A stretch of DNA of 64,000 nt from Chaetomium olivaceum. Its lineage: Eukaryota; Ascomycota; Sordariomycetes; Sordariales; Chaetomiaceae. The DNA lies in assembly GCA_039881045.1 (NCBI GenBank), contig JAYWVB010000060.1, positions 62,001 through 126,000 on the forward strand, in the 5' to 3' direction. The translations under genes were made by a program, and so were the position numbers. Below, one piece after another: positions 33,933-46,807 of the stretch (the stretch's first letter is position 1; each line of letters begins with the position of its first letter). The notes below the pieces were generated by a model. The model was not told where the DNA came from, searched no databases, and saw nothing but the letters and a program-made list of their open reading frames with translations.

Positions 33933-35508
33933 TTATGATCCGCGGGGTCTCTTCTTTGCTCCCCCTAGACTTTCCTGCGAGCTGCCCTGGGAGACGGGGC
34001 GTTTTGCACCTCTCCCACTGCCCCTTCCGGCTCCCCTGCCACGACCGCCCCTGCCTTGGCCGCCACGCCCCCGAACGCTCGCCGGCAGTTCGGGAGTGAG
34101 AAACTGCACGCTGCTGGTAGAGCGGGCCGGATCGGGATGTTGAACAGCACCCGGCGACGGATCGTCCAGCGGCGGCGTCTCGCTCCGTGGGATGCCGCTT
34201 CCGCTAGCTACACCGGTATCCTCAATCTTATAGCTGCGCATGCGGGCGATTAAGCTCCGCATATTGGCAACATAAGAAGGCGGTGCTCCATACACGCCAA
34301 TCTTGTCCATGATCTCCTCGAGCGCGTCGATGAACTGGCTCTGGTCGGCAAGCATGTCGAGCGTGGAGTAGATAAAGCCGGTGTCCTGGTCGCCGATTAG
34401 ACGTGTATATAGATCCCGCTGGCCGACTACGGCCTTGAGGATGACGACGAGTGCTCGGGCGGCAGATGATCGCGCCCAGCCCGAAAGCGGACTAGAGCCG
34501 CGAGAGACGAGCTTCTCAATCCGCCTTACGCTGTGCTGGATCTGGCGGCATGCCCAGTCTACACTCCGAGGGCCTTCTGTCCGCCTCTCTCGCCTCTCAG
34601 CAACGGTGGGATCGCGATCGGGATCCAAGGATGCGTCCAGCTGTTGAATGACACGGATGACTCGGTACTGGATACTTCGGAAGGGGTCGACCGCGGGTCC
34701 GACGGGCTAAGCTCGGCGCGCACCCACTCTGCCAGCGAGTGTGAGGCGAGAATGAGAGAAAACAGCGTCCCCCCCAGATCGCCACGGCGTATCAGGATGT
34801 CGGGGTTGTATGAATCCTCCAGGTCCGGCCTGTAGTCGTCGAGCTCGTAGGGTTGGACGCCCGCTACCGCAGCCACCATTTCCCGGGCTTCTCTTACACG
34901 GGTGGGGTTAGGAGCGGTAATGTCGCTGTCGGGCTCAGAGGTATCGCAGCGGAGGTCATCTGCGAGGATATCGAGGCCTATCTGTGAGATTTGGTCGAAG
35001 GGGTCGCCCAACTCTTCGGGGTAGCCAAACTCTGTCAAGTTGAGCTCCGAGTCAGGGTCGTGGTCAAAGAGGGCTTGTTTTGAGATCTTGTCAAAGAGCC
35101 AGATGAGATGCTTGCAAGGGCTCGCGTGGCCGTATCTCGCATCGGGGCATTCGCATTTCGGCGTTGAGAATCTCCCGCTGTCTCGGGCACCGATCCTCAC
35201 AGAGCACGGTACCACCTCGTGCATCTGGAAGGCGTAGAAGAAGCCGGCACCTTCTTCATCCTCTTCCCTGACACCGCAGAGCTCTAGTGAAATCCGAGGA
35301 GGCTCTCTGGGGGATGTCTGGTTGAAGAGCCCCTTGGCCGCCTGCCGGGCTTCTGGCGAGAGTCGGGATACGTTGTATTTGAAGCCCGTCGGCGACGACA
35401 CAAGGTTTGTCCCTTCGTCATCCTCCTCCTTTCCTCGATCTCCCAGTCACTTGCGTCTGAGGCGTTCCCGGAGTCAGGCATCGAAACTGTTGTGCGTGGT
35501 GATGACAT
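33933..35508 (-). CDS. SWIM-type zinc-finger protein, two frame breaks
   Basis: A SWIM domain (CxC...CxH) is plain in CECPDARYGHASPCKHLIWL, near residue 110. SWIM proteins act in recombination (Shu2-like), ubiquitin ligation and transposase-derived factors, but this one is longer and more like uncharacterised fungal SWIM proteins. The C-terminal half is helical (DMLADQSQFIDALEEIMDKIG) and ends in an RG-rich segment (RGRGGQGRGGRGRGAGRG) followed by a basic KKRPRGS tail, suggesting nucleic-acid binding and nuclear location. Two corrections restore one frame of about 525 residues: one base near 35428-35434, to pass from ASDWEIEE into EEDDEGTNLVSS, and one base near 34692-34697, to pass from ELSPSDP into AVDPFRSIQYRV. 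ATG 35508 gives MSSPRTTVSMPD; an in-frame ATG at 35586 is an alternative. No introns were seen. Confidence 0.75.
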
Positions 35509-38500
35509 CTGGCCCTTGTTTAGAGAGATGGCTGAGTTGCACTCGAGTGAAAGCCTGCTCAGTCGTGTGGTCGGGGATAGGGACATTGGGGCCCGAGGAG
35601 AAACAGGTAGGGAAGGAGAGGTAGAGAAGGGGAGGTAAGGAAGGAGGAGATAGAAAGTTGAAAGAGCAAGTGGCGTCGAAACCGGGGCCGAGGATAACAG
35701 GTATGTATCCGAACCAACAATGACGGTTCCGGAATGTTGCCAGAGATCTCTTATATGACTCGGACAATATATCAGCTACCCGGCAGGTATGACGCCTGGC
35801 CCAAGTGCCCTGGCCGGCCCAATGGGTTGGGCTAAGACTGAATGCGGACATTGTCAAGGGCTGTTGGTTGCTGCCCGTCTTGGCTTGGAAGAACTGAGGA
35901 CATCATGGTGGATGGCCTGCCCACCAGGCCAGGGTACATCCGCAGTGCTCATGAGCCACGGGAACACCCAACTTGGCAACACGGATGCCAAACACGTCGG
36001 GTATCTTTGACCTGTGCCCCTATTCCTGCAGCAACTTGCATGCGGGCCAACTAGGGAAGAAAAGGGGGGAAGGGATGGGATGGCAGACGGTAGGCAACCC
36101 ACGGCTGGGGCCTCTCGGCCTGTAAGACCGGGGTGACGCAAAGAGAGACTGTGCATGAGAAACTGCAGTACCGAATTGCGACTGGCAACCCGTAAGCGTA
36201 TCGAAAGCGGCCCTTGGGGAATCGAAGACGGTAGCCATTTCCCTACCCTCCTATTTCGATTTCTCGTCTCTCGACAAAACAAGTCGATTGGCTGATGACG
36301 AGATGAACGAACGTTGACAATTGCGGATGCGGGTCGTTGCGAAACGGTCGGGAAGCCAGGCCGGGCGAAGCACATGGATCGCCCTGCGGCGGACAGTATT
36401 TGGCAAATGCATCCGTCCCAGATCATTTGTCATTACCATGGTGGCACTGCCTGCCATCACAGTCACGGCCTCCAACAAGCAGCAATGGCACCAGCCGCGG
36501 CGCGGAAAGAAAATGAGGGATCCAGTAATCAAACTGGGCGAAAGAGGGAAGAGGTCATGTTCGTCCATCCCCAACATGCGCTTGAGATGGCGAAGCAAAC
36601 TTCCTTCGAGGCTAGGTCGGTAAAAGTCTGGACCGGCGGTGCCGTAGTCGGTGCCGATTCGTGATGAAAGTTTGATCTGTGGTGTCGATGAGATCGGGTT
36701 CCAGGTTGCCTCGTCCGTAGGTGGTTGCTTCCTGAGAGTGAGTTACACACACCGTATTGGATGTACATACGTGCCTTGGCAGAGGGCCTCGGCGGCAAGG
36801 CCCTAGCTTCCCCAGCCAGGCCTGTTTTCGAGACCCAGATGGGCCCGTGCAGCCGCTTCGCCACTCAGCATAGGACTGTTTGATTGGCCATGTTGGTTCG
36901 TGGAATCCTCAGCCCTGCCGTTCTTTGGTGCAGCATCCACCCACAACTTCTCTCCATTTCTTCACTTCACTTCAACATCGACTCGGCTCCGCCTTGCCAT
37001 CAGGAGGAGAAGTGAGCCTTGCGCTATCCTCGATCAATGGTTTTACCCCTTCCCCTTCATATAAGAGGTGGATGCGGCCACTTTTTGCGACCCTTTTTCT
37101 GCAGCCGGGTCTCCGATATTCCCAGTTCTTGTCTTCTCCCTCACTTGGTTGTTCTTGTGCTGTCTTTGCCGTATTTGGCCGCAGAACGGGCCGCTTTCTC
37201 CCACGCTGCCACCGGCTGGCTCACGCCTCCAAAGCCTCGTTTCGACTATTTTGACGTCTAAATCATTCGAAAACTTCTCGAAGACAGCTTCAAAGCTTCG
37301 CCCCGTTGAAGGCCTCCGCTGACTGGTGGATAGCCGCTGTTGGTGCCGTCGATCCATCGCTCGTTGTTTCCCGCCTTTTCCGAACTTTTGTCAAGTCAGG
37401 TAGGGAGGCATCGTGTCATCTATTTACGGCGGCATGGGGTCAGGCCCCTCAGCCGGAGAGCAAGCAGATGAGGCTCGACCAAGCTGTAATCAGTCTCCAG
37501 TCAATCTCGTCAGGCTGCTGGCTGGTTTGTCGTCAACGGCCTGTGTCACGGTCGCTTATCGCGGCAAAGTTGGGCTGCTCCCGGCCAACCATAGGTCTGC
37601 CAATATCAGCCCCCATACCCCTTTCACCCCACGAAGACAGCCAAGTTGGGCAGACGTCTCGAATTCAGGGGTGGCCAAGAACTAATCTGTGATGCCCCTT
37701 TTGCCCACTCACTCAGGGGTGTTGACATCTGGGCCGCAACTAACTACCCACGTAGCCGGAATAAGAGGCACCTGGAATTCTGGTGAAGAGACACCTGGTT
37801 TCACGGAGTATATAGCCCGGGTCACCGAGTGCTGCCTGGATGGGGGCCTGATTTGTTTTCTCGATGCCCCCTTTTCTCCCGCCCTGCGGTCCATGACCCG
37901 TTCTGACATGCCAGAACCAGTGAGTGCACAGGAGACCAATGATATCATAAATCGGCCTGTATACTGGCCAAATTGCATCTCATATTTTGGGGCAACGGCT
38001 CACGGGAGCGCCCGGATCCCGTTGCCAGGATGTCAGACAAGATGGCTGACGTCAAGGTGGCCCGTAAGACCGTACGGTCGTGAATCCTTCAACATCCGTC
38101 CTGCAGACACAACTATGCTGGAAAGAGGAAACGGTGATGCCAATCTCCATCTTAACGTCACCAAGAATTCTACGTGTACTAGTCGTCTGCAGGTAACGGC
38201 GCTTGGGACGTCACATTGGACCATCAAACCTCCCGTCAGCTCATCGAACAATTCCCACGGGAATTTGTCATGACAGGTTTAGCCTCGCAGCCTTTTGCAC
38301 ATGCCCCTTTCGGAACAGAGCTGCTGATAGGTGGGAACCCGCGGGGTCAAAAACACAGCCCGGCCCATGCGGGATCGGTCCCGGGGAGACGGTAACCAAG
38401 CAGAACGGCAGTGATCCTTTGATCCTTCTCCGTCACCTTCTACTGTGGGTCCCCGAACAACACACTACCCGGCTATTGCACTGCCAGCGCCGGAATGCAG

Positions 38501-40451
38501 TCCAGAATGACGAGGAGTTTCTCCCGGGTGTTGATCTCACAGATGCTTTGTCTCCTCCCAACAAGCTCTAGATTCGCTTCGGTTTCCCGTTTACTGGACG
38601 GCAGTGTAGAAACACGATGCCGAAATGCAGAGTGACAGCGCCATGTCTCACTTCAGACATCGGAGGCCAGCCATGGCCTGCACAAGAGCTCTCCCTCATG
38701 ACATACCCAACAAGACAACGAGACACCGTTGACCCGTTCTCCAAGCCCACTAGTTAACATCAGCACATGCCTCCTATACAGTGCCCGCAGAAAAAAGACG
38801 CCAAGTTTCACGCCCTCGCCCAGCTCACATGATATCCCGCCGCCGGGCCAGCTCCGGGTTGGCCCCATGCGGCATCTCGGGACACGGCGGATATATCCGC
38901 GGCATAACACATAACAACCCGTCACTAGTTTAGGCCCCGCGCCTTGTATAACAAATAGTCTTTTCTCGTTGGTGACAGGGGGTGACGACGAGGCTGTGGC
39001 ATTCCATCCTTCCCTCTCTCTCTCTCTCCCTCGACCCCTCACACTTCCCTGAAGTTTTCTTCCACTTCTCGCCCGTTCCCCTCCCACCCCTCGGCCGGAG
39101 CCAACCTGCAGTCAATTCCTGGTTGAATACACAAACATGCACATGCATCTAAGACTGCGGTAAGCAGCACACACGACAGGGCGGGCGGCAGACGGCAGAC
39201 GGGTAGGCAGGCAGCAAAGCAAGCAAGCAAGCATAGAGCATAGCCACGTGTGACTTTCGGGGGAAGCAAAAACAACGCAGCTTAGCAAGGCAGCTTTGCA
39301 TATTTTTTTGCGGGTTGTTTTGCTGCAGAAGCCTGGTTTGGTCGTAGGTTGAGTTAGTGCTGCTGCGCCCTGTCTGTTTTCAGAACTGTCGGTTTTATTC
39401 GATGATGAGGAGTTGGGATCGGACAGGCAAGTGGACAAGTAGAGGGTACATTGGTTGTCATCATGTAGGTGAGCGGCCAAAAAAAGAGATAGAGTGATGA
39501 GTCGAGGGGTCAACGGAGTGAACGGAATGAAGGTGGGCAGCATAATCGAGACACCAGATTGCATACCAATGTCAACATCAACCGAACATCAACATCGGCC
39601 GACATCAACATTAATATTGGCCGACATCGACATCAACACCGCCGATAGACACACACGTCATGACCTCATACTCTTGTATTGCTACAGCCCAAGAGAGAAG
39701 AAGCTAAACCCAAATGCTATACTGTATCCCCAACAACAAGACAGGACATCAAAAAATGCAGCAGCGTAATCAACAATCACCACAAACCCAAACCCGGCCC
39801 AGCCCAGCCCAGCCCCGCCCCGCCCCATGGAAACGTCTCCAAAAGGAACCCCCTTCCCGTCCCCTTCACTCCGTTCCACCGTCTTCGCCAAAAGTGAAAC
39901 CCAAAACGCCAGCAATAACCTCAACAAAACTCCAAGGTAAGAAAAAGAAACAAAACCCCGCCTCCACCTGTCGTCTATCTCAGTCGAGGTAGCCCTCCCT
40001 CGTCCCACCACAAAACCTCTCCACCGCGCCGCGAATCACCGCCTGGAGGCGAGAGTTCAAACAAGGCGGGCAGAAGAGCTGTCCTCAAAAGACGAGATAA
40101 TAGCCAGAGAAGGGGGAGCAAAAAAAGAAGGGCGAGGGTATGAGATGATGTATGAATGAAAGACGAAATTCCTGCCAGAAGATGCATGCATCATATGCAA
40201 TATAATGAACGCTCGCTCCCCGAAGCCATCATCTCAGCCCCTTCCCAAGAAGTCCGGTTTTCCGCAACGCCAGGCATGCCATGCAGTACGTAGGATTTGT
40301 CCATAGCCAACAACGAAGTCAAGTCGGAGATCATTAAATTGGTGAGGAGAATTGCGGAGTGTCGTATCGTCATAACTCGTGAACATCGATCGCGTCGTGG
40401 ATAAGGGGCGTCAGGGCGCAGAAAGCCACGGCATGTACATATGCCACTGGC
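35509..40451. other. 4.9 kb gap between SWIM gene and CDC14
   Basis: This holds the SWIM gene promoter and the CDC14 3' flank. No gene is supportable despite scattered open frames of up to about 190 codons. Pyrimidine-rich segments lie near 36930-37000 and 39000-39080. A CATCAACATCGRC repeat lies at 39571-39645, and GCAAGCAAGCAA-type repeats lie near 39210-39232. Confidence 0.45.
39571..39645. repeat. imperfect repeats of ATCAACATCGGCCGAC type
   Basis: Units containing CATCAACAT and GGCCGACAT recur four to five times over about 75 bases, with substitutions. The array is non-coding and lies in the CDC14 3' flank. Confidence 0.7.
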
Positions 40452-42651
40452 TCAGTGCGCTCCGCTGACCTTCCTTGTGGCCGCGATGGGCGAGACATTC
40501 CCGATGCTACCGACACGGCCGCTGGTCTTGCGGACACCAGCCTCTCGTACGCCGCCACTGGCAGCGGCACGCTTGGGAGAGCTGCTTGTCCCGCGAACCT
40601 TGGCTAGAACTCCGGACGCTGAAGTGGCGCGCTGTACCTGGTCGTACGATTTTGACTTGGCGGCGGCCAACCCAAGGTTCTCGATGTCGTTCGAGGCGTC
40701 GTTGTCAATGGCCTGGTACACCGTTGTCGTTGTCGTCATCGTGGTATGGTGGCTAACCGACCGTTCCCGGCGGTCTGGTGAGAGGGAAGCGGAAGCCTTG
40801 CGGTGTGACCGCATGCGCAGATTCCACTCCTCATCAGACTCGTTGGCGCGTGAACGGCGCACCGAAGTGACTTCGGTATGGACTTCCTGCTTCGCACCTT
40901 CTTCCTCGACCGTTGGCACCGCGTTCGTGCTGCGGCCATAAGGATGGTGGCGGTCAGCACCGCCCCGCTGGGTCTTGCGTGGTTGGCCTGGGGTAGGCGC
41001 AGGGAGGTAGTCGTCCTGCACGCCGATGTTGTTATCACGAGCGTGCTCCTGGTCAATCTCCCCAAGGGGTGTCCGGACACCGCCCCGGTTGGGGGGAGTC
41101 GATGTCCCGTTCTTGCTTGCGCTGCGGCCGAGGTGCGCCTTTTGCATGGCGCGGACGGGGGTGCTGGGCTGGTGGCTGCCGTTGGCCTGCGCAGCAGCGG
41201 CGGCGGCGGCTGCCTCCTTGCGAAGCTTCCGCTCGAGGCGCTCCTCAATCCACCATTCGCGGAACGTTCCCTGGTTGAGGTGCAGCCAATGTTGCTGAGG
41301 GCCAACGACCATGCCGGGGCGCATGAAGCGCATGTAGGAAATGATCTCGTTGGCCGTGAAACCGTGGCGGTAGATGAGATACGCGCCAATCAGGCAGCCT
41401 GTGCGACCCAACCCAGCCTTGCAGTGGACTGCGATCCCCTTTTTCTTTACTGTGATCATGTCGTGCGCCATGCGGATGAATTTGCGCACCATGGAGAGGG
41501 GCGGGCACGTGCCGTCCTCGAAAATCATGTCGAGGTGCTGGATGCCGAGAGCCTCGAAGAATGAGGAGTCGTAGAGAACCGAGTTCAGGCGCACAACCAG
41601 TCCGATGTTCCTCTCGGTGAAATGTGCCAGGACGTTCTTGAACGGCTGAGGAAGAGTGGGGTGGGCATCAACTGCCGCCATCGTCTTTGGCAACGCCTTC
41701 CAGGCCTCGGTCCCCTCGATGGTGCGAGCGGACGGGTTGCTCTGTGGCGAGGCAAAGGCGAGGAAATGGGGGGTAATCCAGTTGAAGTCGCCCTGCTCAA
41801 CACGCTCAAAGCGCTCATATTCGTCGAGGTCGAACGTCTCGAGGACGCAGCAACCCTCCTCCTTCGCCTTCCAGACTCCATAGACGATATCTTGCACGGT
41901 GATGCCATAGTCAGCTTGACTATAGCCGGCGTCTCGGAAAGGCATCAGCGGGGGGTCGACCTGGGCGACGGGTGCCAACGCCAGATGAGGAGGCCAGGAC
42001 TGGATGAGGACCATGTAGCACGCAAGCAGGCAGGAAGCATTGGCGCGGCCTACACATCGATCGTTAGTAAACACCACCAAGCAGCGGAAACAATCTGGAG
42101 CGGGGGCACATACTGCGCGGGTCTGCCCTGCTCCAGAAGACAATCGGCCTGTCCTTGTTCTCCTTGGCGCCCAAGATCTCGTGAAACTGCAGCGCGAAGC
42201 GGTACAGGTGGCCAATGTGCAGCGGGCCAAAGTCGTGGTGGAAAGCATTGTAAAGAAGAGTGTCGTCTACGGTAAAGTAGTAGGGCTGCTTCTGGCTGTG
42301 TATGGGTGCGGGGGACTCGAGAGCTCGTTGCGACCTCTTGCTGGGCGAACGCGGAGGCGGGTCGGGGTAGGGGAAGACGGTATTGGCATCGGGGGTTTCG
42401 ACGTAGGATGCGAGATAGAGACGGTCTGTAATGGTTAGCACTATCCCAAGACAGTCCGAGGGAAAGATATGTTTCGGAGCCATGCGACTGCGCGCCTCAT
42501 GGTTGCTGGGCGAGGCAAACAAAAACAAAAACACATGTGATGGGGCCGCGCAATGCGACTGGGGACCGAAGACAGTGAAATGACGCAACATACCTGGAAT
42601 ATACTCAATAATCTGCCCCAGGTTTGTGGGCTGCCGAGTAGAAGGAGCCAT
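40452..42651 (-). CDS. CDC14: CDC14 dual-specificity protein phosphatase
   Basis: The protein is the Cdc14 phosphatase, which reverses Cdk phosphorylation at mitotic exit, cytokinesis and septation. The N-terminal domain has DRLYLASYVETPDA, YFTVDDTLLYNAFHHDFGPL and SRANASCLLACYMVL. The catalytic domain has the P-loop HCKAGLGRTG, with Cys and Arg present, followed by HGFTANEIISYMRFMRPGMVVGPQQ. The WIEERLERKLRKEAAAAAAAA segment leads to a long disordered, basic, Ser/Pro-rich tail typical of fungi. Introns are at 42426-42593 (GTATGT...ACAG) and 42050-42113 (GTATGT...GTAG). All exons join in frame to 655 residues with no correction. It is divergent from PCC1, with about 0.7 kb between the start codons. 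Confidence 0.96.
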
Positions 42652-43361
42652 CTTGTCGAACCTCTGTGTTGTCGTTGTTGGTCGAGGAGGAAAGTGCTGT
42701 CGCGCGGCCACGCAAGTATTCTGAAAACGAGGCCTGCTAATATCTGATGTGCCGAGTCTTGCGACTTCGAACACCTAATATCAAAACAAATGCAAGAGCC
42801 TTCTATGTTGCGGTCGGTGTGTTTGGTCGGCGGCGAGATCGAAAGTAGGCACGGCAGGAGTTGACAACGCGCGAGGGTATTAGGATCAAAGAAGCAAATG
42901 CACTCGTCAACAAATGCTGGTTATACACACTCAAGCAAAAGACGCTTCAGAGATGCCAACCTGCTTTAATGACGGATGCAATTGGAAAGGAGGAAATCCG
43001 CACAAGCAAAAGCTGAGGGCGAGGTTTTGTATGAATAACGGTTGATGTTTTTGGCTCAAGGCCTGTTGTTATGGCCTCGTTCAGGGTCTCTCGTCGCTGG
43101 GAGCTCGCAGCCAATCCGCTCCGTCCAATCTGCGCCAGGGGTATTGTCGCCATGGCAACAAACTGGCCAGGCTGCCGGACAATTGGCTCCGTGGAGCCTT
43201 GACTGGCAGGGGCAATTGCGGGCCCCCTTCTGCGCGCCTGTTATCTTATCAGAAAGCCAACGGTTGCCCCACCAGTGCAGCTCTGGAATCCGAACATCGT
43301 CATCTGCACCACTCCGAGACGAAACCCCTTGACTGCCAGACTTGTTGGCGCCAGCACAGCC
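42652..43361. promoter_or_regulatory. shared divergent promoter region of CDC14 and PCC1
   Basis: About 710 bases separate the two diverging ATG codons. No other gene is present, so both promoters must lie here. No specific factor site was identified. Confidence 0.5.
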
Positions 43362-43821
43362 ATGGCGACCGACACTTCAGATGTGTTCCCCTGTGCCCTG
43401 TATGTAACATTATGAGATATGAGACATGTTTACTCTTGACATGAAATAAGCAGGCGACATTAAAAACTTATTATACCTGCAATGTTTTGGCGAGAATTAC
43501 CCCGCTAACTATTTCCTTTTCTTTCATCGCAGAACCCTCGACGTCCCCTTTCCCGATGCGCGCCTCGCCTCGGTGGCGCTCCAGGCTCTCAGAGTCGACA
43601 AGGAGCTGTCGTCATTAGTCAAGCGTCATCTGTCGGCCGTCGCGGCTGAGGGATCATCAGATCCGGCCGTCCTCCGAATCGAATACAAAGCCACGACGAA
43701 CCGCATGCTACGCGTCGCCGTCAACTCATTCCTCGACAGCCTTGCGCTGGTGTTGGAGGTCCAAGAGGAGCTTGACATAGATGTGGTAGACGCGAAACAG
43801 GCCGAGGGAAAGAGCGCATGA
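43362..43821 (+). CDS. PCC1: EKC/KEOPS complex subunit Pcc1
   Basis: Pcc1 is the small dimerising subunit of the KEOPS complex, which makes N6-threonylcarbamoyladenosine in tRNA and affects transcription and telomeres. Exon 1 encodes MATDTSDVFPCAL. After an intron at 43400-43532 (GTATGT...CGCAG), exon 2 encodes TLDVPFPDARLASVALQALRV, KRHLSAVAAEG, VLRIEYKATTNRMLRVAVNS and FLDSLALVLEVQEELD, which cover the Pcc1 strand-helix fold. The total is 108 residues, the usual size, with no correction. The short first exon makes the gene easy to miss. Confidence 0.92.
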
Positions 43822-44122
43822 ATGTGAGGAGGACAGACGGCACTTAAACATACAGAGCCTGGTCTCGAATACCTTGATACCAAGCCCGCGCGAACTTGCT
43901 GGCGCATTTAGGCCATTCACAAGATGAAGGTCACTTGTACCTGCAATAGGTTGAACGAGGATGCAGGGCACGCTCGAATGAGCAGAATTGCTAGGCGCAT
44001 ATCCATCAAGATGGAGGGCTGAAAAACAGAGGTTTGGCTGCTCTTAAACGGGTATCACGATTCAGGGCCTGCACTCCACAACTAGACAGACCATCCAGCA
44101 CAAAGTTCCGGATGCATGCCAA
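43822..44122. other. convergent spacer between PCC1 and SWD3
   Basis: About 300 bases between two converging genes. Only shared 3' ends are expected. Confidence 0.5.
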
Positions 44123-46028
44123 TTACATCTGCTCCTCTTTGACGTGCTGCCCCGGCGACCCAGCCTCGGCCTCAACCTGCCGTTGCAGTTCCTCGTCCGC
44201 GTCCGCCGCGGTTGCCGCGTCAGGGATTACTTCCTCCTCTCGGTGCCCGTTGGCGCCACTGAATCCGTTTGTATCGCCATCCTCCCGCTTGATCGGACCA
44301 CTCCTGGGGCGGTGTCTGAATACCTTGACCAACCCATCCTGTCCTGAGCTGGCCATGATGCCGCCGTGGACATCCACGCAAAAACACACCCCTTCATGCG
44401 CGCCCTTAATCCGTTGTATCACCCCCTTGCTCTTGACGTCCCACATGACAATATCCCCGTCCTCGCTCGCCGAAGCTATGAATGACTGCCTTCGGCTCTC
44501 GTCATCGTCCGCGTTGTGTTCCTCGGCCCCATCGTCGTGGTCCGTGAGTACGCCAAAGCATCCCCCGATTGAGAACCCCTTATTCGAATGGCCCTGGTAT
44601 GTCTTCTTGACCGAGCCCGAAACGTAATCCCACAACCGGATGGAGTTGTCGAGGCTGAAAGCGAGCACGAAGCGGCCGTTGGGGCTGAAGCAGACGTTCG
44701 CAACGGCAGGGTTGTCTTCGTGTACGAGGGTGCGGAGGCACTGGCCGGTCGACGTGTCCCAGACGCGACTATCAAAAAAGCATTGTTAGCCACGAGATCG
44801 CCAGTAAAGTAGTAGGCCGCGGGGAGAAACTACGACAACTCACATCAAGCCATCCGTCGAACAGCTCACCACCAGCGTGCCATCCCTGCAAAAGTCCACG
44901 CCGCTCACCGGGTCACTATGCGCCGGCAAGCTGCGCATCAACCTCCCCGCCCTGACATCCCACAAAAACACCGCCTCGTCATAGCTCCCACTCGCCAGGA
45001 TATTCCCCTTCGGCGAGAACGCCAAACAATACACATAATTATGATGCCCCAGCAACGGGCCACGGCCCGTCCTCCCGCCCCTCACTCCCTCCCCAGGAAC
45101 CCCCATCCTCGCCCTTCTCGCCGCCACAGCCTTCGCAGCCGCCACCCCGCCCTTCTTCATCCCCCCGCCGCCGCCACCGCCACTACCCCCCATCCCGGCC
45201 GCCGTATTCTCGCGGTGCGCGACAGCGTGCGCCGGGCTGCCCGTGACGCGGTCCCACAGCCGGATCGCCTTGTCGTCGGAGCCCGTCGCGAGCGTGTTGC
45301 TGTCGGGCGCCCACGCCAGGCAGGACACCCCGGCCATGTGGCCGACCAGCGTCTCGAGGTGGGCGCCCGTCGACGCGTCCCAGATCTTGGCCGTGCCGTC
45401 GGCCGAGGCCGAGGCGATCCAGCGGCCGTCGCGGCGAGATGCGCACTTGGGAGACGGCGCCCGTGTGGCCTTGGAGGAGGAGGTGCTGGTGGTAGTTGGG
45501 GAGGAGGGGCGGTTGGTGGTCGTGGCGGTGGTGGTCGGGTTTGTTGTCGTGGGTGAGGGGTTGGGGGTGGGAGGGAGAGGATAGGCTTCGGGTTCGGCTT
45601 CTGCTTCGACTTTGGGAGCGGGAGCGGCTGTGGTCGCGGGTTATGGAGCGGGAGCGGGAGCGGGAGTATGAGGCGCTGTGGGATCGGCGGCGGTCTCTCG
45701 ACGGGGATCGGGAACGGGGTGTCGATCGCGAGCGGGAACTTGATCGAGATCTTGACCGCGAGGAGCGGTATCGCCTTCTGGTATCCCCATTGTCGTTTTC
45801 CATCGTGGCGTCACCATCTCTACTCCTGCTCCGCGACCGACTCGGGGGACCGCGCCGTATGGAGAGGCTTTGATCGGCAAGGTGACCGGTATTGGGCGGG
45901 GAGTTATGCGGTGCGCTGTCGGGAGATGCATATCGAGGAGTGGAATCGAGGCTATCGTCGTGCACTCTGCGCCTCTTTGATGGCGGTTCCGAGATGGGCA
46001 TCCCCGCTGTTGGGTCAATCCCTGACAT
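44123..46028 (-). CDS. SWD3: WD40 protein, COMPASS subunit Swd3/WDR5-like, with RS-rich N-terminus
   Basis: The C-terminal part is a WD40 propeller of the Swd3/WDR5 kind, a core subunit of the Set1/COMPASS histone H3K4 methyltransferase. Repeats are seen at LLLQGHTGAVSQVRISP, TLVGHMAGVSCLAWAPDSNTL, LLGHHNYVYCLAFSPKGNIL, SLPAHSDPVSGVDFCRDGTL, VANVCFSPNGRFVLAFSLD and GHSNKGFSIGGCFG, ending with SGQDGLVKVFRHRP. The first 170 residues or so are Arg/Ser dipeptide-rich, as in splicing factors. A Gly/Ala/Arg-rich insertion lies between propeller blades. One intron at 44769-44843 (GTGAGT...ATAG) is clear. Near 45429-45435, a CG unit must be restored, so that ISPR continues into DGRWIASASADGT; otherwise the frame is lost inside blade 1. 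The corrected length is about 610 residues. ATG 46028 gives MSGIDPTAGMP. Confidence 0.85.
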
Positions 46029-46807
46029 GGTCGATTGTTGCGTATGTTTTGTGTGAAAAATTGTTGACAACCCCAGTAAACTCTCAGCTTCAAAAACCAG
46101 TCGCGGTTTACGAATACCTGTGCCGCGTCGGGCAGTTCCAATCGAAGCATTGAATGGATGTGACAGTGTGACAGGGAGCTAAATTTCAGTGGGACTTCTG
46201 GCTTTGGAATTGGATGCTTGGCTTTCATCCCACCCGGGCACCTCAGCCCACAGCAGCCCGCCCCGGTTGTGCTTGGTTCACATGCCCGCCAACGGGAGAC
46301 GTGCACAGGCCAGCAACTTCGTTTGGTGAGCCAAAGGCCTGACAGGAGGCCGCGAGCAGGGGCAGCCCGGCAGCTGAGCCAGGGGTTCTCAGAGGGAGCG
46401 AGCTTCTTTTCACCTCCCCCGAGTTAAGATTTGTTTTTCTTTCACTTTGACAAATTCATCAACAATGCTAGGCACTGGGACTGGGTATCTTGTGTGCTAA
46501 TTTATCTGCTTATTATGCTATTGTTTTGACAAATATTATTTATTCGTCTCACAAAATTGTTTGACAACTGAGCCTACTCCTCTCCGAGACAGCCGGTAGA
46601 ATCTATTTGTATTATTCTTCTAATCACGAGTCGGAGCATGGTCGAGTAGATCACATTCTTATGCTGGCCGATATATATCCTACCTTAGTTACTGTGTAGA
46701 GTCAACTACAATTTTCTACAAAGTACCTAGGTAGGCACCCTGCTTCCACAGATCTCAATGCCACTCACTTACTCATTCAAATAGCATAACCGTATCCCAA
46801 CGTCAAG
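46029..46807. promoter_or_regulatory. shared divergent promoter region of SWD3 and ISC1
   Basis: Nearly 780 bases lie between the two diverging ATG codons. The part from about 46430 to 46790 is A+T-rich and contains the palindromic word TACCTAGGTAGG at 46724-46735. No gene is seen. Confidence 0.5.
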
